This document shows positions 22,031-31,972 of a DNA stretch of 64,000 nucleotides, piece by piece; within the stretch, counting starts at the first letter, position 1; each line of letters opens with the position of its first letter. The DNA is from Microbacterium foliorum (GTDB lineage: Bacteria; Actinomycetota; Actinomycetes; Actinomycetales; Microbacteriaceae): assembly GCF_003367705.1 (NCBI RefSeq), contig NZ_CP031425.1, positions 1,798,001 to 1,862,000 on the forward strand, read 5' to 3'. The position numbers and the translations under genes are program-made. The notes beneath the pieces are model-generated. The model saw nothing but the letters and a program-made list of their open reading frames with translations. It had not been told where the DNA came from and ran no database searches.

Positions 22031-22621
22031 TCAGCGCCACCCCAGCACGTCGCGGACGACCGCCTGCGACGCCGGCGACCCGTCGTCGGGAAGCGATCGA
22101 AGGGACTCATGGGAGAGCATGGCGCCCTCCGCCCCCGCCGCGGCGGTGATCCCCTCGAGTGCTCTCGCGATGCGAGGGCCCGCAGCCCAGGAGTAGTCCG
22201 AGTCACCGCGGCGCGAGGCGTGCGGGAAGACCAGGAGCTCGGCCACCCCTTTCGCGACGTGACGCGAGGCGACGATCACCAGCGTCGGGGGGATGACGTG
22301 GTGCAGCGCCCGCGGCAGCGGGATCGGCAGGTCGTCGAGGAACAGGCTCCTCCAGATGCCGCGGCGCGAGCCCTCCTCGTCACCGATCTCCAGAGCCGCC
22401 GCGCTCCACTCCGACCCCTGCGAGTCGAGCGTGTCCGCGAATCCGTCGGCACGACGCTCGAACCCCTCGGCCTCCAGGAACTCGGTCGCTATGGAGACGA
22501 GTCGGGAGGCGTCCGAGCGGACGATCCAGCGCGCTCCGCGCAGCGTGCCCCGCCGACCCAGCCGCGACGTACGCGCGCGACGCCCGGAGCCGTCACGGTG
22601 TGCGGTGCGCGCCACCGTCAC
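22031..22621 (-). CDS. uncharacterised protein coupled to the MBL/Rieske gene
   Basis: 196 residues with no family that I recognise. An Arg-rich N-terminus (about 1-30) is followed by a mixed alpha/beta domain with LVSIATEFLEAEGFERR, LPIPLPRALHHVIPPTLVIV and ASRHVAKGVAELLVFPHAS. No signal peptide or clear membrane helix. Its GTG start overlaps the MBL/Rieske stop (GTGA), so the two are made together and may act together. A second in-frame GTG at 22615 is also possible. Confidence 0.7.
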   Translation of the reverse strand: MTVARTAHRDGSGRRARTSRLGRRGTLRGARWIVRSDASRLVSIATEFLEAEGFERRADGFADTLDSQGSEWSAAALEIGDEEGSRRGIWRSLFLDDLPIPLPRALHHVIPPTLVIVASRHVAKGVAELLVFPHASRRGDSDYSWAAGPRIARALEGITAAAGAEGAMLSHESLRSLPDDGSPASQAVVRDVLGWR

Positions 22622-24195
22622 CCGGCCTCGCTGAGCACGGCGTCGGTGACCTCGTCGATCTTCGTCGAGCGGATGGGGTGCCCGCTCGTCGACAGGCAGC
22701 GACCGGTCTTCAGATCCCACTTCCAGTCGTGCATGCTGCAGGTGAGGATCCCGTCGTCGTCGACCTTGCCGGTCTTCGTCAGGTCGGCGCGCAGATGCGG
22801 ACAACGGCGCTGCACGACCCAGTCGCCGATCTCGGCGTCCTCGGTCTGGTCGGTCTGCTCCTGGTACCAGTTCTCGACGTACTCGATGCGGTCGACCGAG
22901 AGGCACTTGAGGAAGGTCGTGAGGAATTCGTTGAACTTGCCGCTGCGTCCGACCTGGAACTGCATCGACAGGAAGATCGAGTTCGACCAGTCGATCTCGT
23001 GATCGCGGATGTTCGTCGACACGAGGTCGGCGGGGATCGTGTACCAGTAGATGCACTCCTCGCCCGCGTACTCGCGCACCTTGGCCCGCGGGAAGTCGAC
23101 GACCATGTCGAGGTCGCCGATGCGGAAGCGCACGACACCGCCGACGCCGAGACGGATCGTGCGCGACTTCTTCAGCAGAGGCTCCCACCAGCCCTTGAGC
23201 GTCTCGAGCATCTCGGCCGGCGGGATGATCTCGGCGCGCGAGGACTCTTCGTCGCGGATCTCCTGCTGACGGGTCGCCCGCTGCTCCTCGAGGTAGTCCC
23301 ACTTCTCGTCGAAGATGTGCGAGAGCTCCTGGTCGGTGTACAGCGTCTGCTCGGTCGCGACCTCTCCCCCGGCGACGGTGACCACCGTGCCCGGCACGAA
23401 CAGGTGCCCGTCGTACTGCGGCGACAGCTCCTTCATGTGCGCGAGGAACTGCTTCTGGTCGGTGAAGATCGACTCTCCGTTGCGTCCGAGGCCGTTGAAG
23501 TCGAAGAGGTCGTCGCGAAGGAACATGGGCGGTCCCGCCATCGGGAACACGTGCGGGGCATCGACCTTGTCGATGTAGTACATCGCGCGCTTGTTCTGCG
23601 CATCGCGCTTGAGCTTCGCGAAGTTCTGCTTCGCATCGAGCGGCAGGTCGTAGACCATCGGCCACCAGATGGCGCCCGAGACCTGGGTGAAGTAGGCGTC
23701 GGGCTTTCCGAAGTGCAGAAGGGTGTCCAGGTCGAGCGGGTGCGAGTCGTTCTGGTTGATCACCGAGCCCGTGCCGTCGTCGACGCTGAGCGACGAGTCG
23801 CCGATCGGGCCGTCGCTCGGGGCTCGCAGCGGGGTGATCATGATCTTCAGGTCGCCCCGCTCGATGATCTGCCCGGCCGGGGCATGCGTGATGTTCGTGT
23901 AGCCGAGCGCCCTGATGTCCTGTTCGAGATCGTCGATCGGGTACTCCGGCAGCAGCACCTCGATGTCCTTGCGGATGTAGCGCTCGAGCAGCGCAGGATC
24001 GAAGTGGTCGCGGTGTCGATGCGAGATGTAGAGGAAGTCCGCCTCGCGGCCGAACCGCTCCCAGTCGAGCCCCCGATTGTCGGGGAAGGGGAACCAGGAG
24101 CCGAAGAACGAGGGGCCGAGGACCGGGTCGCAGATGATGTTCCCGCCGACCGTCTCGATGAACATCCCGGCGTGGCCGAGTCCCGTGATCCGCAT
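22618..24195 (-). CDS. metallo-beta-lactamase fold / Rieske [2Fe-2S] chimeric protein
   Basis: 525 residues. The N-terminal 300 or so are an MBL-fold hydrolase of the UlaG-like type with the metal motif SHRHRDHFD at about 57-65. The C-terminal part, near 450-505, has the Rieske pattern C-P-H then C-S-M-H (RRCPHLRAD ... LTCSMHDWKWDL). The MBL-Rieske pairing recalls CMP-N-acetylneuraminate hydroxylase, where the Rieske domain comes first, but the substrate here is unknown. AGGAGG precedes the ATG. Predicted cytoplasmic redox or lipid/sugar hydroxylase-like enzyme; the role is inference. Confidence 0.85.
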   Translation of the reverse strand: MRITGLGHAGMFIETVGGNIICDPVLGPSFFGSWFPFPDNRGLDWERFGREADFLYISHRHRDHFDPALLERYIRKDIEVLLPEYPIDDLEQDIRALGYTNITHAPAGQIIERGDLKIMITPLRAPSDGPIGDSSLSVDDGTGSVINQNDSHPLDLDTLLHFGKPDAYFTQVSGAIWWPMVYDLPLDAKQNFAKLKRDAQNKRAMYYIDKVDAPHVFPMAGPPMFLRDDLFDFNGLGRNGESIFTDQKQFLAHMKELSPQYDGHLFVPGTVVTVAGGEVATEQTLYTDQELSHIFDEKWDYLEEQRATRQQEIRDEESSRAEIIPPAEMLETLKGWWEPLLKKSRTIRLGVGGVVRFRIGDLDMVVDFPRAKVREYAGEECIYWYTIPADLVSTNIRDHEIDWSNSIFLSMQFQVGRSGKFNEFLTTFLKCLSVDRIEYVENWYQEQTDQTEDAEIGDWVVQRRCPHLRADLTKTGKVDDDGILTCSMHDWKWDLKTGRCLSTSGHPIRSTKIDEVTDAVLSEAG

Positions 24196-24221
24196 GCATT
24201 CCTCCTGAAGTCCGACGTTCG

Positions 24222-24227
24222 ATTCTA
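24222..24227 (-). promoter_or_regulatory. candidate promoter -10 (TAGAAT) for the MBL/Rieske operon
   Basis: Minus strand TAGAAT, 26 nt before the ATG at 24195, in the 75-nt gap after the SNF2 gene. Transcription would start about 20 nt before the ATG. No clear -35 box is seen. Confidence 0.4.
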
Positions 24228-24270
24228 CCGGCGGGCTCCTGGGCGGGTGCGGTGACCCGGCCGGGAGAAA

Positions 24271-27200
24271 TCAGTTGTCGTCGAACAGGCCCTTGATGTC
24301 GTCCGACGTGAGCGACTGGGCGAACAGCTCGTCGTCGTCCATCACCGCGGTGAACAGTCGGGCCTTGCGGCGCTGCAGTTCGAGCACCTTCTCCTCGATC
24401 GTGCCCGTCGCGATCATCCGGTAGACGAACACCTGGCTCGTCTGTCCGATCCGGTGCGTGCGGTCGATGGCCTGCTCCTCCGCCGCGGGGTTCCACCAGG
24501 GGTCGAGCAGGAAGACGTAGTCGGCCTCCGTCAGGGTCAGCCCGAACCCGCCGGCCTTGAGGCTGATGAGGAACACCGGCTGCTGACCCGCCTTGAATCC
24601 GTCGATCACCCGCTCACGGTGCCTGGTCGATCCGTCGAGGTGGGCATAGGGGATGCCCGCCTCCTCGAGTCTCGCGGCGGCGAGATCGAGGAAGGAGGTG
24701 AACTGGCTGAACACCAGCGCCCGGTGCCCCTCGGCCTGCAGCTCGCGCACCCGCTCGAGCAGCGTGTCGAGCTTGCTCGAGCCGATCTCGGCATGAGCCT
24801 CGTCGATCAGCGCCGGCGCGAGACTCAGCATCCGCAGCAGCGTGAGGGAGCGGAAGACGATGAAGCGGTGGCGGTCGAGGTCGTCGAGCAGACCGAGCAC
24901 CTTCTGCCGTTCCCTCTGCAGCACGACGTCGTAGAGGGCGCGGTGATCGGGACTCAACTCGACCTCGAGCAGCTGCTCCTGCTTGGCGGGGAGGTCGGGC
25001 GCCACCAGCTCCTTCGTGCGGCGCAGCATGAGCGGTCGCACACGTCTGCGCAGCTGGGCGAGGCGGCGGGCGCGGTACTCCCCGCCCTCGGCGTTCTCGG
25101 GCACCTTGCCCTTCTCGATCGGCTGGATGTAGCGGTCCTTGAACTTGCGCGCCGACGGGAACAGGCCGGGCGCGGCGAGCTTGAGCAGCGACCAGAGCTC
25201 CGAGAGGCTGTTCTCCATCGGCGTGCCGGTGACGGCGTACGTCACCTCGGCCGAGAACGACGAGATCGCGCGGTGCAGCCTGGTCTTCGGATTCTTGACG
25301 AACTGGGCCTCGTCGAGGATGAGCGCGGCCCATCCGATCGAGCGGAACTCCTCCTCGTCGAGCCGAGCGACCGTGTACGAGCTCACCACCAGGTCGGCGG
25401 ATGCCGCCGCGGCCCGAAGCACCCCCGCGCGCTTGCCGCTGGTGCTGTCGACGACGACGACGCGCAGCCCCGGAGTGAAGCGGGCGGCCTCCGAGCGCCA
25501 GGTACCCAGCACCGAGGTCGGGGCGAGCACCAGGAACGGCCGCGTCTCGCCCTGTTCGCGCGTGTGCTGGATGAAGGTCAGCAGCTGGAGGGTCTTGCCC
25601 AGCCCCATGTCGTCGGCGAGGATCCCGCCGAGCCGATGACGCCAGAGGAAGGCGAGCCAGTCGAAGCCGGACTTCTGATACGGGCGCAGCTCGGCGACCA
25701 GACCGGCCGGCACGGCCGTCTCGGGCACGCCCGTGGCCTGGCGGAGCCCGTCGGCCGTGGCGCGCCAGCTCACCGCCGGCTCGGCCTCGTCGGCGAGATC
25801 CTCGAACTCCTCCCAGAGGTCGATCTGATAGCGACTGATGCGCGGACCCGTCTCCCACTCGTCGAGCTCGCCCGCCTCCTCGATCAGGTCGCGGAGACGA
25901 TCGAGCGCAGGATGGCTGAGCGAGAAGTACCCGCCGTCCGAGAGCAGCAGCTTCTTGCGCCCCCGGCTCAGCGCCGTGAACAGCGGGCCGAAGGGGATGC
26001 GTCTGCCGTCGATCGTCACGAGGATGCCGAGATCGAACCAGTCGGAATCGGTCGTCTCGACGGTCGTGACCTTCACCTGCGGGTCGCCCGTCAGCTCGCG
26101 GTACTCCTTGCGCGTCCCCTTCGAGGTGACCGAGACGCCGATCGCCTCGAGAGCGGGCACGCACTCCGCGACGAAGGCGGCGGCGTCGATGTCGTGCAGC
26201 GATCCGGCGGGGCGGAAGCTGGTGGTGCGGAACTCCTGCCAGACGCTCTCGATGCCCGCGCGGATCCCGGACTCGGCCTCGGCATCGCGCACGCCCGCGC
26301 CGTTCCAGGCGAAGGGCACGCGGCCGAAGCGCCCGTACGACCATTCGAACGAGTAGTCGACCACATCGCCCCGTTCGTAGGTGAGCGTCAGCGCAGGCTC
26401 CGGCGCCGGCACCTCGGGAAGGGAGAGGTCGCCCGCGGTGCGCACCGCGCTGCGCCGCGCCAGAAGCGGATACGCATCGTTCAGGAACGCCTGCTCGTCG
26501 GCCGCGGGCACGACGATCGGCGCCGCCGTCGCGAGCAGTGCCCTGGTCTGCTCACTGAGTGCGGTCTCGGCGAGCACGATCTCGATCCGAGCGCCGACCA
26601 GTCGAGCCGTGTACAGACCCGTTCGTCCGATCGGGTGCGACTCCGCCGCCGGGACCTCGGCGTCATCGACCCGCACCTCGGCGGCCACGGTCAGCGCCCC
26701 GTCGTCGCCGCGAGTGATCCGCGCCGACACGTCGGCGGATGTCGCCATCCGCACCGAGATGCTCTTCTGACTCGCCACCAGCGGGATGCCGACCTCGGCG
26801 CCCGAGCGCAGCTGGCCCCACAGCAGCGGGGACTCGACCTGGTCGAGCACCAGCCACTCCCCTGCGTTCCCGGAGAGGAGCGAGTCACGGGAGATGCTGA
26901 GCAGGTCGCTGAACCAGCGGTTCTGCTCGCGCCCGAACTGCGCGGCGTCGCGACGAACGGCATCCCACCCCGCGCCGCCCTGGATCCATGACCCGGTCTG
27001 CGCGCTGCGCATGAGCGGTCGGATCGCCAGGAGCAGTTCGCCCTCGTGGCGAGCGAGGTCCCGCGGCACGGCCGCGCGCACGGGCCGCGGCCCCCAGTGG
27101 TTCTCGGCGCGGGACTCACGGTGGCGCAGCTCGACCCCCAGCGCCAGCTGCTGCGGCAGCCGCTCGACCGAGGCGCCCAGCAGACTCCGCCACGAGGCGG

Positions 27201-27564
27201 GAGCCGGCGCACGCGACGGTGTCGCCGGTGCCGGGTTCGGCACCTGCAGCGCGGCGGACTGCTGGGAGTACTCGTGCACGTTCGAGGCGAGCACGGTCGC
27301 GACGACGTGCTTGCATCCGGTGCGCACCGGGCAGGTGCACCTCGTCGTGCGCATCCGCCGGGTGCCGTTCGACGAGCCGAACGCGATCCCGGTCACGTAC
27401 TGAGCGTCATCGCTGCCGCGCACGTGCCCCTCGAGCTCGAGCAGATCCTCGTGCCAGACCACGTCGAGCACGTTGCCGGCCCGGAAGTACGCGAGCCCGC
27501 GCTGGTAGCCGCCGACGTCCGTGATGTGCATGAGATCACGCAGATCGACGTGTGGCGCGGACAT
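24271..27564 (-). CDS. SWIM zinc finger / SNF2 family DNA-dependent ATPase
   Basis: 1097 residues. An N-terminal SWIM zinc finger (about 75-95, CTCPVRTGCKHVV), a long middle region (about 100-620) typical of bacterial SNF2 proteins, then the SNF2 motor: Walker A DDMGLGKTLQLLTF, Walker B LILDEAQFVKN, and the C-terminal helicase motif RTHRIGQTSQVFVYRM. It translocates on double-stranded DNA using ATP; bacterial targets (RNA polymerase recycling or repair) vary and cannot be read here. GGAAGGA precedes the ATG. It stands alone between nusB and the MBL/Rieske operon. Confidence 0.92.
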   Translation of the reverse strand: MSAPHVDLRDLMHITDVGGYQRGLAYFRAGNVLDVVWHEDLLELEGHVRGSDDAQYVTGIAFGSSNGTRRMRTTRCTCPVRTGCKHVVATVLASNVHEYSQQSAALQVPNPAPATPSRAPAPASWRSLLGASVERLPQQLALGVELRHRESRAENHWGPRPVRAAVPRDLARHEGELLLAIRPLMRSAQTGSWIQGGAGWDAVRRDAAQFGREQNRWFSDLLSISRDSLLSGNAGEWLVLDQVESPLLWGQLRSGAEVGIPLVASQKSISVRMATSADVSARITRGDDGALTVAAEVRVDDAEVPAAESHPIGRTGLYTARLVGARIEIVLAETALSEQTRALLATAAPIVVPAADEQAFLNDAYPLLARRSAVRTAGDLSLPEVPAPEPALTLTYERGDVVDYSFEWSYGRFGRVPFAWNGAGVRDAEAESGIRAGIESVWQEFRTTSFRPAGSLHDIDAAAFVAECVPALEAIGVSVTSKGTRKEYRELTGDPQVKVTTVETTDSDWFDLGILVTIDGRRIPFGPLFTALSRGRKKLLLSDGGYFSLSHPALDRLRDLIEEAGELDEWETGPRISRYQIDLWEEFEDLADEAEPAVSWRATADGLRQATGVPETAVPAGLVAELRPYQKSGFDWLAFLWRHRLGGILADDMGLGKTLQLLTFIQHTREQGETRPFLVLAPTSVLGTWRSEAARFTPGLRVVVVDSTSGKRAGVLRAAAASADLVVSSYTVARLDEEEFRSIGWAALILDEAQFVKNPKTRLHRAISSFSAEVTYAVTGTPMENSLSELWSLLKLAAPGLFPSARKFKDRYIQPIEKGKVPENAEGGEYRARRLAQLRRRVRPLMLRRTKELVAPDLPAKQEQLLEVELSPDHRALYDVVLQRERQKVLGLLDDLDRHRFIVFRSLTLLRMLSLAPALIDEAHAEIGSSKLDTLLERVRELQAEGHRALVFSQFTSFLDLAAARLEEAGIPYAHLDGSTRHRERVIDGFKAGQQPVFLISLKAGGFGLTLTEADYVFLLDPWWNPAAEEQAIDRTHRIGQTSQVFVYRMIATGTIEEKVLELQRRKARLFTAVMDDDELFAQSLTSDDIKGLFDDN

Positions 27565-27584
27565 TGTCCCATCCTTCCCGCGAC

Positions 27585-27598
27585 CCCCGACATCGGGG
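27585..27598 (-). terminator. weak hairpin after nusB
   Basis: CCCCGA-CA-TCGGGG inverted repeat in the 56-nt gap after the nusB stop. Short stem, no T-run. It could weaken readthrough from nusB into the SNF2 gene. Confidence 0.3.
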
Positions 27599-27620
27599 AT
27601 GCCGGGGTGGCCGTCGGTGC

Positions 27621-28031
27621 TCAGGCGGCGCGGAAGACGCGGGCGAGCACGCCGTGCACGAACGCGCCGGAATCGTCGGTCGAGAACTCCTTGGCCAGTT
27701 CCACGGCCTCGTCGATCGCGACCGCTGTGGGCACCTGGTCGTTGAAGAGGATCTCCCAGACGCCGATGCGCAGCAGAGCGCGATCGACGGCGGGCATCCG
27801 CTCCAGCTTCCAGTCGCGGCTGTGCGTCGTGATCTGCTCATCGATCTCGTCACCGTGATCGATGATCCCATCGACGATCTCGCGGGCGTAGAGCCAGGAA
27901 GCCTCCCGAGCGGGTTCGCTCGCCGCGCGTCGGGCCTCGGCGGCCAGGGTGACCGAGAGCTCGTCGCCGCGGACATCGGCGGAGAAGAGGATGTCGAGCG
28001 CGCGCTTGCGCGCCTTCGTGCGTGCGCTCAC
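27621..28031 (-). CDS. nusB: transcription antitermination factor NusB
   Basis: 136 residues, all-alpha NusB fold: ARKRALDILFSADVRG at the N-terminus and VDRALLRIGVWEILF in the middle. It binds boxA RNA with S10 (NusE) in rRNA antitermination. Starts with GTG three bases after the efp stop, so efp-nusB are co-transcribed, the usual actinobacterial aroQ/efp/nusB order. Confidence 0.96.
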   Translation of the reverse strand: MSARTKARKRALDILFSADVRGDELSVTLAAEARRAASEPAREASWLYAREIVDGIIDHGDEIDEQITTHSRDWKLERMPAVDRALLRIGVWEILFNDQVPTAVAIDEAVELAKEFSTDDSGAFVHGVLARVFRAA

Positions 28032-28034
28032 GCC

Positions 28035-28595
<561 letters not shown>

Positions 28596-28664
28596 GCGCT
28601 GGGCTTTCCGTTTCTCGAGTCTGGGGGCCGCTCACATCCGGATGGACTGGTGGGCCGACAGTCG

Positions 28665-28670
28665 ATTCTA
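28665..28670 (-). promoter_or_regulatory. candidate efp promoter -10 (TAGAAT) overlapping the aroQ stop
   Basis: The aroQ stop codon TAG is the first half of TAGAAT on the minus strand, 69 nt before the efp ATG. The 72-nt efp leader would then be transcribed from here. No -35 box is clear. Confidence 0.35.
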
Positions 28671-29105
28671 CGGGATGAGCGCTGCGAGCTGCCGCACCGC
28701 GCTCGCGTACCCCCCGACACCCTCGCCGATCACACGCACCGCGGCCACGTCGTGCAGGTAGGAATGATGGCGGAACTCCTCGCGGGCGTACACGTCGGAG
28801 ATGTGCACCTCGGCGAACGGCAGGGCGATGCCCGTGAGCGCATCGCGCAGCGACACCGAGGTGTGCGTGAGACCGCCGGGGTTGATGACGATCGCCGCAC
28901 AGTCCTCGCGAGCGGCGTGGATTGCATCGATCAGCACGCCCTCATGGTTGCTCTGCACCGCGCGCAGCTCGAAGCCCTCGGCGGACGCCGCGTCGGCGGT
29001 CAGCTTCTCGACGTCCTGCAGCGTGGCCGTGCCGTAGACCTCGGGTTCGCGGCTGCCGAGGAGGTTGAGATTCGGCCCGTTGACGAGCAGAATCCGCCTG
29101 GTCAT
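28668..29105 (-). CDS. aroQ: 3-dehydroquinate dehydratase, type II
   Basis: 145 residues. Third step of the shikimate pathway: dehydroquinate to dehydroshikimate. The type II signature VNGPNLNLLGSREPEVYG holds the catalytic Arg and Tyr; later motifs are QSNHEGVLIDAIH, INPGGLTHTSVSLRDAL and EVHISD. ATG at 29105 overlaps the aroB stop (ATGA). Confidence 0.97.
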   Translation of the reverse strand: MTRRILLVNGPNLNLLGSREPEVYGTATLQDVEKLTADAASAEGFELRAVQSNHEGVLIDAIHAAREDCAAIVINPGGLTHTSVSLRDALTGIALPFAEVHISDVYAREEFRHHSYLHDVAAVRVIGEGVGGYASAVRQLAALIP

Positions 29106-30190
29106 TCGCCGATCTCCTGGTAGGCGGCGAACAGCAGCGACTCGTCGGGGGCCTGCAGCACGGTGGGCTTGGCGATGTCGTCGAGCAGGATGAACCGCAG
29201 CATGCCGCCACGGCTCTTCTTGTCGCGCTGCATGGTCGCCAGCAGCTGCGGCCATGCACCGGCGCGGTAGCCGGTGGGCAGACCGAGCGAATCGAGGATC
29301 GTACGATGCCGTTCGGCCGCGGAGTCCGAGAGACGCCCGGCGAGACGCGACAGCTCCGCGGCGTAGAGCATGCCGATCGAGACCGCCGCGCCATGTCGCC
29401 AGCGATAGCGCTCGGCGTGCTCGATGGCGTGGCCGAGCGTGTGCCCGTAGTTGAGGATCTCGCGCTGACCGGCCTCACGGAAGTCGTCGGAGACGACCTT
29501 CGCCTTCATGTCGATCGCGAGCTCCACGGCACGACGGAACTCCGGTGTGGTCGTGTCGACGGCGCGCGCCGGGTCCGCCTCGATGATGTCGAGGATCTCC
29601 GGCGCCCAGATGAACCCCGCCTTCACCACCTCGGCGAACCCTGCGGTCGCCTCGTTCGGACTGAGGCTCGCCAGCTCGTCGAGATCGCCGATCACCGCGC
29701 GCGGCGCCCAGAACGCACCGACGAGGTTCTTGCCCTCGGCGGTGTTGATGCCCGTCTTGCCCCCCACGGACGCGTCGACGAGTCCCAGCACCGTGGTGGG
29801 CACCTGCACCAGCTGCACGCCGCGCGACCATGTCGCCGCGACGAAGCCTGCGAGATCCGTGACCGCGCCGCCGCCGTATCCGACGACGGCATCCGAGCGG
29901 GTGAAGTCCGCCTGCCCCATCACCTGCCAGCAGAAGGCCGCGACCTCGATACGCTTGCCCTGCTCGGCATCGGGCACTTCGGCGAGCAGCACCTCGCGCT
30001 GACCGTTCTCGGTGTCGGCGAGCAGACGGTCGCGCAGCTCCGCGGCCCTGGCCGCCAGAGTCGGCGGATGCACCACCAGGACCTTGCGCACCGCCGGGTC
30101 CAGGGCCGCGGAGACGCGGTCGAGGATCCCCCGGCCGATCGCGATGTCGTACGGGCTCTCGCCCGTCACGCTGATGGTCGTCGTCGTCAT
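29102..30190 (-). CDS. aroB: 3-dehydroquinate synthase
   Basis: 362 residues. Second shikimate step: DAHP to 3-dehydroquinate, with NAD and zinc. The NAD loop YGGGAVTDLAGFVAATW, the metal/substrate region INTAEGKNLVGAFW and the zinc histidines in NYGHTLGHAIE are present. ATG overlaps the aroK stop. The first enzyme, DAHP synthase, is not here. Confidence 0.97.
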   Translation of the reverse strand: MTTTTISVTGESPYDIAIGRGILDRVSAALDPAVRKVLVVHPPTLAARAAELRDRLLADTENGQREVLLAEVPDAEQGKRIEVAAFCWQVMGQADFTRSDAVVGYGGGAVTDLAGFVAATWSRGVQLVQVPTTVLGLVDASVGGKTGINTAEGKNLVGAFWAPRAVIGDLDELASLSPNEATAGFAEVVKAGFIWAPEILDIIEADPARAVDTTTPEFRRAVELAIDMKAKVVSDDFREAGQREILNYGHTLGHAIEHAERYRWRHGAAVSIGMLYAAELSRLAGRLSDSAAERHRTILDSLGLPTGYRAGAWPQLLATMQRDKKSRGGMLRFILLDDIAKPTVLQAPDESLLFAAYQEIGE

Positions 30191-30711
30191 CTCAGTTCTC
30201 TCCTCCAGGCCGCGATGTCCGCGGCGATGCGATGCATGGGGCGGCGCGACGTGTCGAACGTCACCGACGCCACCTCGTCGTACCAGTTCCGTCGTTCTTC
30301 GAAGATCTGCGTCCAGCGCCCGACGGGGTCGTCGCCCTCCAGCAGCGGTCGACCCCCGCTGCGGATCCGGGCGGCCACCGCCTCCGGAGTCACCGTGAGG
30401 AACACGACGGGCCGCTCACGGAGCAGGGCTCGCGTGCCGGCATCGGTGACCGCGCCGCCGCCGAGCGAGATCACCCCGCCGGCCGGCGCGTCGAGGGCCG
30501 CCGCGACCTCCGCCCGCTCCAGAGCCCGGAAGTGGTCTTCGCCATGCTCGGCGAAGATCGCCGGGATCGGTCCGTGCGCCGACGCGACGCGCTTGTCGGT
30601 GTCGACGAAGGGCACCGACAGAGTGCGCGCGACGCGACGACCGACACTGGTCTTGCCGGCGGCCATCGGGCCGACCAGCACCAGCGTCAGCGGGTCAGCC
30701 GCGCTCGTCAT
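30187..30711 (-). CDS. aroK: shikimate kinase
   Basis: 174 residues. Phosphorylates shikimate. P-loop [15 protein letters not shown], substrate Asp in FVDTDK, and the SLGGGAVT motif. Start ATG at 30711 lies 17 nt inside the 3' end of aroC, a longer overlap than its neighbours; no later in-frame ATG would keep the P-loop strand. Confidence 0.95.
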   Translation of the reverse strand: MTSAADPLTLVLVGPMAAGKTSVGRRVARTLSVPFVDTDKRVASAHGPIPAIFAEHGEDHFRALERAEVAAALDAPAGGVISLGGGAVTDAGTRALLRERPVVFLTVTPEAVAARIRSGGRPLLEGDDPVGRWTQIFEERRNWYDEVASVTFDTSRRPMHRIAADIAAWRRELR

Positions 30712-31924
30712 GGGCGATGAGCGCCGCCTCGGATGCGGGCGTCGTGCGCAGCTCCGCCGGAATCCCCTCGAGGTACCCCTCGAGGTTGCGGCGGGTCTCG
30801 CGGATGCTGTCGCCGCCGAACTTCTCGAGCACGGCGTTGGCGAGCTCCACCGCGACCATGGCCTCGGCCACGACGCCGGCCGCGGGCACCGCACAGACGT
30901 CGGAGCGCTGGTGGTGCGCCGTGGCGTCCTCACCGGACGCGACGTCGATGGTGCGCAGAGCGTGCGGCACCGTGGCGATCGGCTTCATGCCCGCGCGCAC
31001 ACGCAGCACGGTACCGGTGGACATCCCGCCCTCGGTGCCGCCGGCGCGATCGGACCCTCGCGAGATGCCGTCGGCGGTCGCGAACAGCTCGTCGTGCGCG
31101 GCAGACCCTCGGCGTCGCGTGGTCTCGAAGCCGTCGCCGACCTCGACGCCCTTGATCGCCTGGATGCTCATCAGGGCTTGGGCGAGGCGGGCATCGAGAC
31201 GGCGGTCCCAGTGCACGTGCGATCCGAGTCCCGGGGGCAGGCCGTAGGCGAGCACCTCGACGATGCCGCCGAGCGTGTCGCCGTCCTTCTTCGCGTCATC
31301 GACCTCTGCGACCATCAGCGCCGACGTGGCGGCGTCGAAGCAGCGCAGCGGATCCGCGTCCAGTGCGTCGACGTCGTCGGGCGTCGGCAGCGCAGATCCT
31401 TCGGGCACCCGGACCGGCCCGATCGAGAGCGTGTGACTGACGAGCCTGATGCCGAGCTCACCGAGGAACGAGCGTGCGATCGCACCGAGCGCGACCCGCG
31501 CCGCGGTCTCGCGCGCACTCGCCCGCTCGAGGATCGGGCGCGCCTCGTCGAAGTCGTACTTCTGCATGCCGACGAGGTCGGCATGCCCGGGGCGGGGGCG
31601 CGTCAGCGGCGCGCCCCGACCGCGGGACCTGTCGGTGAGTTCGACCGGCTCGGGGTTCATGACCTCGATCCACTTCGGCCACTCGGTGTTGCCGATGCGC
31701 AGCGCGATCGGGCTGCCGAGGCTCTTCCCGTGTCGCACGCCGCCGGAGAGCGTCAGCTCGTCCTGTTCGAACTTCATCCGCGAGCCGCGACCGTAGCCGA
31801 GCTTGCGACGCGCGAGGTCGGCCTGGATCGCCTCGGAGGAGACGGGGACGCCCGAGGGCAGTCCTTCCATGACGGCAATGAGTTCTGGGCCGTGCGATTC
31901 GCCGGCCGTGAGCACGCGGAGCAT
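30695..31924 (-). CDS. aroC: chorismate synthase
   Basis: 409 residues. Last common step to chorismate, from EPSP, needing reduced FMN. N-terminus [19 protein letters not shown] and the [26 protein letters not shown] and [19 protein letters not shown] motifs are those of the family. A 48-nt gap separates it from aroE upstream. Its product feeds the trp genes at the other end of the window. Confidence 0.97.
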   Translation of the reverse strand: MLRVLTAGESHGPELIAVMEGLPSGVPVSSEAIQADLARRKLGYGRGSRMKFEQDELTLSGGVRHGKSLGSPIALRIGNTEWPKWIEVMNPEPVELTDRSRGRGAPLTRPRPGHADLVGMQKYDFDEARPILERASARETAARVALGAIARSFLGELGIRLVSHTLSIGPVRVPEGSALPTPDDVDALDADPLRCFDAATSALMVAEVDDAKKDGDTLGGIVEVLAYGLPPGLGSHVHWDRRLDARLAQALMSIQAIKGVEVGDGFETTRRRGSAAHDELFATADGISRGSDRAGGTEGGMSTGTVLRVRAGMKPIATVPHALRTIDVASGEDATAHHQRSDVCAVPAAGVVAEAMVAVELANAVLEKFGGDSIRETRRNLEGYLEGIPAELRTTPASEAALIAHDERG

Positions 31925-31972
31925 TGCTCCAGTCTCCCACGCGTTCCGCCCCGGTTCGCGCCGCGTGTCGCA

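Noticed and set aside
22622..24496. Upstream extension of the 22031-22621 gene in the same frame
   Set aside because: This part is antisense-like, low-complexity sequence overlapping the whole MBL/Rieske gene; the GTG at 22621 is the sensible start.
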